64,000 bases of DNA, from the NCBI RefSeq assembly GCF_003339865.1, contig NZ_QPKV01000003.1:744001-808000 (forward strand), written 5' to 3'. The stretch comes from Pedobacter chinensis. GTDB lineage: Bacteria; Bacteroidota; Bacteroidia; Sphingobacteriales; Sphingobacteriaceae. Shown here piece by piece: positions 61,195 to 64,000 of this stretch (its first letter is position 1; every line of letters starts with the position of its first letter). Below the pieces are notes generated by a model. The model had not been told where the DNA came from. It ran no database searches and saw only the letters and a program-made list of their open reading frames with translations. Position numbers and translations under genes: made by a program.

Positions 61195-62308
61195 TCTTTT
61201 ATCTGCTGCTTTAACCTTAGTTTATGGTTTTTTAGTGCTCACTTTTATCAGAGGGTGGCATAAGCTAATCTTATTTAAACCTCAGCTAGCTGATCCAAAA
61301 ACGAAAGTTTCTGTTATTGTGGCTGCCCGTAATGAAGAGCAGAACATAAAAAGAACAATTGATGATCTGGTTGCTCAGGATTATCCAAAATCTTTAACCG
61401 AAATTATTTTTATTGATGATCATTCAACAGATAACACTGCCGAAATTGTAAACGCATACGCAGATAGAGGAGTTAAACTCATCAAATTAAATGAAGACCA
61501 GGCACTGAATTCATATAAAAAGAAAGCGATTCAAACGGCCATTGGTACCTGTACCGGAGATCTTATCATTACCACTGATGCAGATTGTAAGATGGGTTCT
61601 CAGTGGCTTTCCACGATCGTTAATTTTTACGAAGAGAAAGATTATAAAATGATTTCTTCTCCTGTTGCTTATTTTGAGGAGAAGAGTTTCTTTGAACGAT
61701 TACAATCTTTAGAGTTTTTGTATCTGATTGGCTTGGGTGCATCAACCATTGGGAACAAGCAACCATCAACCTGTAACGGGGCAAATCTGGCATACGAGAA
61801 AAGTACTTTCTACGAAGTTGGAGGTTTTCAGGGAATAGATGATCTGGCCTCGGGCGATGATGAATTGCTGCTTCATAAAATTGCAGCCCGGTATCCTGAT
61901 AAAATTGGTTTTCTTAAGAATAGAGAAGCAATTGTTTACACGCATGCAAAGGAAAACTTAAGCTCGTTTATTCAACAACGAAAAAGATGGGCATCTAAAA
62001 GTACAAGGTACAAGAATAAGGCTATAATCGTTTTAGGCGTATTTGTTTGGATTTTCAATTTAAGCATACTGGCAAACTTTATAACAGGTTTATTTCTGCC
62101 CGCATTTTTGTCCGTAACATTTTATCAATTAATAGTTAAAATGATTTTAGAAACATTATTTTTATGGGATGTGACTGGCTTTGCAAAAAAACGCAGTCTG
62201 CTCATATTAATCCCCGTTTTAAATGTTTTGCATGTACTTTACATGATATACATCGGCATTGCCGGAAATAGTGGAAAATACAACTGGAAAGGCAGAATGG
62301 TTAAATAA
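61172..62308 (+). CDS. Glycosyltransferase family 2, membrane bound
   Basis: The 378-residue protein has an N-terminal helix (LISLLSAALTLVYGFLVLTF), the GT-A domain with VSVIVAARNEEQNIKRTIDD (about 47-66), FIDDHSTDNT, the metal-binding DAD in IITTDADCKMG, and QQRKRWASKS (the QxxRW motif), then C-terminal membrane helices. This is a processive or lipid-linked GT2 architecture. Start is TTG at 61172 within the end of the previous gene. Its stop shares one base with the ABC permease ATG (TAATG). Confidence 0.92.
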   Translation: MEILNLISLLSAALTLVYGFLVLTFIRGWHKLILFKPQLADPKTKVSVIVAARNEEQNIKRTIDDLVAQDYPKSLTEIIFIDDHSTDNTAEIVNAYADRGVKLIKLNEDQALNSYKKKAIQTAIGTCTGDLIITTDADCKMGSQWLSTIVNFYEEKDYKMISSPVAYFEEKSFFERLQSLEFLYLIGLGASTIGNKQPSTCNGANLAYEKSTFYEVGGFQGIDDLASGDDELLLHKIAARYPDKIGFLKNREAIVYTHAKENLSSFIQQRKRWASKSTRYKNKAIIVLGVFVWIFNLSILANFITGLFLPAFLSVTFYQLIVKMILETLFLWDVTGFAKKRSLLILIPVLNVLHVLYMIYIGIAGNSGKYNWKGRMVK

Positions 62309-63450
62309 TGGATAATAGCCCATCAAAAAAAGTTTGGTTAAAATTTAAGCGAAACAGGTTCGCGTTTGCTGGCTTAATCTTTATTTTGTTGTTAATGGTA
62401 ATGGGCGTTTTGGGTTATTTAATTATGCCTGATAACTCTCCCGATGCCAATACTCAACGCGTACAAATAAGCAAAGAAAAACCGGGTGCCAGATTCAAAT
62501 TTCTTATTATTGAAAAATACAATCACATTGAGAAAGTTGGTTTTTTTGAAAGAATGCTTTACGGGCAAAAACCAACTTTTAAGAGTATTCCGATTATTTC
62601 TTACCAGATTGTGAATGATGAAGTTTTTGTTAAGGAATATATTGGTAAAGAAGAAAGTGGTAAAGAATCGGTTTATAAACTCAATGATCTTTGTGCAGAT
62701 TGTTCTCCACTAAACAAACCAGGAACTCCAGCACAACTTTTTGAAAAGCACAACATCTATGAGCAAACTTATTATCTGGGAACAGATATTTATGGTCGTG
62801 ATTTGTTAAGTCGCCTGATTTTAGGCATTCGTGTTTCTTTATCAGTTGGATTAATGGCAGTAATCATTTCTTTGTTTATAGGTGTAAGTTTAGGCGCCAT
62901 TGCAGGTTATTTTGGTGGCAAGGCAGATGCGGTAATCAGCTGGTTCATGAATGTGGTTTGGTCTTTACCTTCGTTACTATTAGTGATTGCAATGTCCTTT
63001 GCGTTAGGGAAAGGCTTTTGGCAAATCTTTATTGCGGTGGGTTTATCAACCTGGGTTGATGTGGCAAGGCTGGTTAGGGGACAAGTAATGGCTTTAAAAG
63101 AAGTTGAATTTGTAGAGGCTGCAAGAGCATTGGGGTTTAGCACAAGCAGAACCATTATTAAACATATTTTGCCAAATATAGCCGGCCCAATTCTAGTTGT
63201 TGCATCTTCAAATTTTGCATCAGCAATTTTGTTGGAAACCGGTTTAAGTTTTCTTGGATTTGGCGCACAACCGCCAATGCCAAGTTGGGGCAGTATGATT
63301 AAAGAACATTATGGCTATATTATTATGGATGCAGCTTATCTTGCCGTATTGCCTGGTTTAGCAATCATGTTTACTGTTTACGCTTTTAATGTTCTGGCTA
63401 TTGGTTTACGCGATGCCTTTGATGTAAAGGGACAGAACGTTACGGTTTAG
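62308..63450 (+). CDS. ABC transporter permease, DppC/OppC type
   Basis: The 380-residue protein has an N-terminal membrane segment (KRNRFAFAGLIFILLLMVMG), an extended periplasmic region of ~120 residues, and the BPD-type permease domain (about 165-375) with LLSRLILGIRVSLSVGLMA and the EAA coupling motif VEAARALGFSTSRTIIKHIL. This is the inner subunit of a peptide/nickel-type importer; no ATPase or partner permease is in the window. The long loop between TM1 and the core is usual for Bacteroidota members. Its end overlaps the convergent TfoX gene by 11 bases. Confidence 0.93.
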   Translation: MDNSPSKKVWLKFKRNRFAFAGLIFILLLMVMGVLGYLIMPDNSPDANTQRVQISKEKPGARFKFLIIEKYNHIEKVGFFERMLYGQKPTFKSIPIISYQIVNDEVFVKEYIGKEESGKESVYKLNDLCADCSPLNKPGTPAQLFEKHNIYEQTYYLGTDIYGRDLLSRLILGIRVSLSVGLMAVIISLFIGVSLGAIAGYFGGKADAVISWFMNVVWSLPSLLLVIAMSFALGKGFWQIFIAVGLSTWVDVARLVRGQVMALKEVEFVEAARALGFSTSRTIIKHILPNIAGPILVVASSNFASAILLETGLSFLGFGAQPPMPSWGSMIKEHYGYIIMDAAYLAVLPGLAIMFTVYAFNVLAIGLRDAFDVKGQNVTV

Positions 63451-63793
63451 GTTTTTTCTTCCTCTTCGAAACCTTTGCCAGTGGATTATAGGCTAATGCT
63501 AAATTTATCCAAAACATTAAATCTTCATTTTTATTAAGCACATCTTCAGAAACCAAAATATAGCCTTTCATTAGTATTTTACCATGAATCATTTGCTCCC
63601 AACCATCTTTATCTTCTAATGTAATCAAACTTTCCGGATCTAGTCTGAGCATCATTTTGTTCTTCATTACCCCCATGCACATTTTTTCATCAACCATGAA
63701 AACCAAACCACCAAACATTTCTTTTTCTTCTACATCGGGCAAGTGCATTAAGCATTCCCGAACACGATTTGAAAGTAATTCATCGTACGGCAT
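63440..63793 (-). CDS. TfoX/Sxy N-terminal domain protein
   Basis: The 117-residue protein is a stand-alone TfoX N-terminal domain (PF04993): LSNRVRECLMHLPDVEEKEMFGGLVFMVDEKM (in two parts, about 6-37), MMLRLDPES and MHGKILMKGYILVSEDVL. In gamma-proteobacteria full TfoX drives competence; short versions like this are common and of unknown role. It ends in a basic tail (VSKRKKKPKP) encoded in the overlap with the permease gene. Confidence 0.9.
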   Translation of the reverse strand: MPYDELLSNRVRECLMHLPDVEEKEMFGGLVFMVDEKMCMGVMKNKMMLRLDPESLITLEDKDGWEQMIHGKILMKGYILVSEDVLNKNEDLMFWINLALAYNPLAKVSKRKKKPKP

Positions 63794-63859
63794 AATATTA
63801 ATGTTTAAAACTAAATTAAACCTTTAATATCCGATTGACAAAATTTAGCCGTTAATAAT

Positions 63860-63867
63860 TAAATTTG
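63860..63867 (+). promoter_or_regulatory. Bacteroidota -7 element of rnhB (leaderless)
   Basis: TAAATTTG matches TAnnTTTG and ends 4 bases before the ATG at 63872, so transcription should start at or on the start codon. Confidence 0.6.
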
Positions 63868-63871
63868 CAAT

Positions 63872-64000
63872 ATGTTATTAAACTGCTATCAGGAAGAATT
63901 TTTGGAGGCCGGATGTGATGAAGCTGGGAGAGGCTGCCTTGCAGGTCCTGTTTTTGCTGCGGCAGTAATTTTACCAAAAGGCTTTGTACTTGAAGGTTTA
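63872..64000 (+). CDS. rnhB: Ribonuclease HII, N-terminal part (cut by window edge)
   Basis: The visible 43 codons read [20 protein letters not shown] followed by AVILPKGF, the RNase HII opening with the catalytic DEAGRG (Asp-Glu) motif. RNase HII removes ribonucleotides from DNA. The gene continues past 64000. Start at 63872 is the only ATG and fits the -7 element just before it. Confidence 0.93.
   Translation, partial: MLLNCYQEEFLEAGCDEAGRGCLAGPVFAAAVILPKGFVLEGL

Overview
The window looks like chromosome from a member of the Bacteroidota, most likely Sphingobacteriaceae and Pedobacter-like. This rests on gene content and signals, not on a database search. It has gldKLMN and a SprE/PorW-type lipoprotein of the type IX secretion system (T9SS), an ATP synthase cluster with a signal-peptide-bearing long subunit a and no beta/epsilon genes, DUF4271, DUF5690, DUF2027-Smr and DUF4349 proteins, and promoters of the Bacteroidota -7 type (TAnnTTTG). 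No rRNA or tRNA gene was seen.

Layout. 1-1400: the 3' end of der, followed by eight tandem ~147-bp copies of that same 3' end plus its downstream DNA. 1.5-7.6 kb: two GNAT acetyltransferases, a frameshifted B1 metallo-beta-lactamase, a Ctp protease, murQ and a Bax-inhibitor-1 protein. 7.7-13.3 kb: a methionine block with a SAM-I riboswitch, metH and metF; metH carries two in-frame insertions. 13.5-17.4 kb: small secreted proteins, a GHL10 glycosidase, and a frameshifted REP-associated transposase (RAYT) between two REP-type repeats. 17.4-22.6 kb: the thrA-thrB-thrC operon (minus strand) with a Thr/Ile leader peptide and an attenuator. 22.8-34.2 kb: rsgA, a Smr protein, a DUF5690 transporter, a long direct repeat, two JmjC/cupin oxygenase-like proteins around a DUF3050 protein, fasciclin, an SDR and hemW. 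34.3-41 kb: DUF4271, hemD, then gldKLMN. 41-48.6 kb (minus strand): uvrC, a broken VapC/antitoxin pair, PBP1A and sprE/porW. 48.7-55 kb: F-type ATPase genes. 55-64 kb: an AAA/DUF4143 ATPase, an acid phosphatase, DUF4349, an IS remnant, ruvC, a UPF0104-type membrane protein, a GT2 enzyme, an ABC permease, TfoX-N and the start of rnhB.

The most unusual layer is the repeat content. (1) A complete DUF559 endonuclease-like cassette with hairpin-forming inverted ends sits in frame in the linker just before the B12-binding domain of metH; it is exactly 163 codons and leaves the gene open. (2) A family of heptad arrays, mostly of form (AGTNNNN)n followed by an opposite arm (NNNNACT)n, with exact 7-bp register but a different word at each site, lies between genes of the thr and atp clusters, upstream of metH, and once inside the metH reading frame. 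(3) An 11-bp-period GGGT array lies near ruvC. (4) REP-type elements occur with a damaged RAYT.

Two regulatory systems can be read directly: S-box control of methionine synthase, and ribosome-mediated attenuation of threonine biosynthesis. Several genes have a -7 element so close to the start codon that leaderless or near-leaderless mRNAs are predicted.
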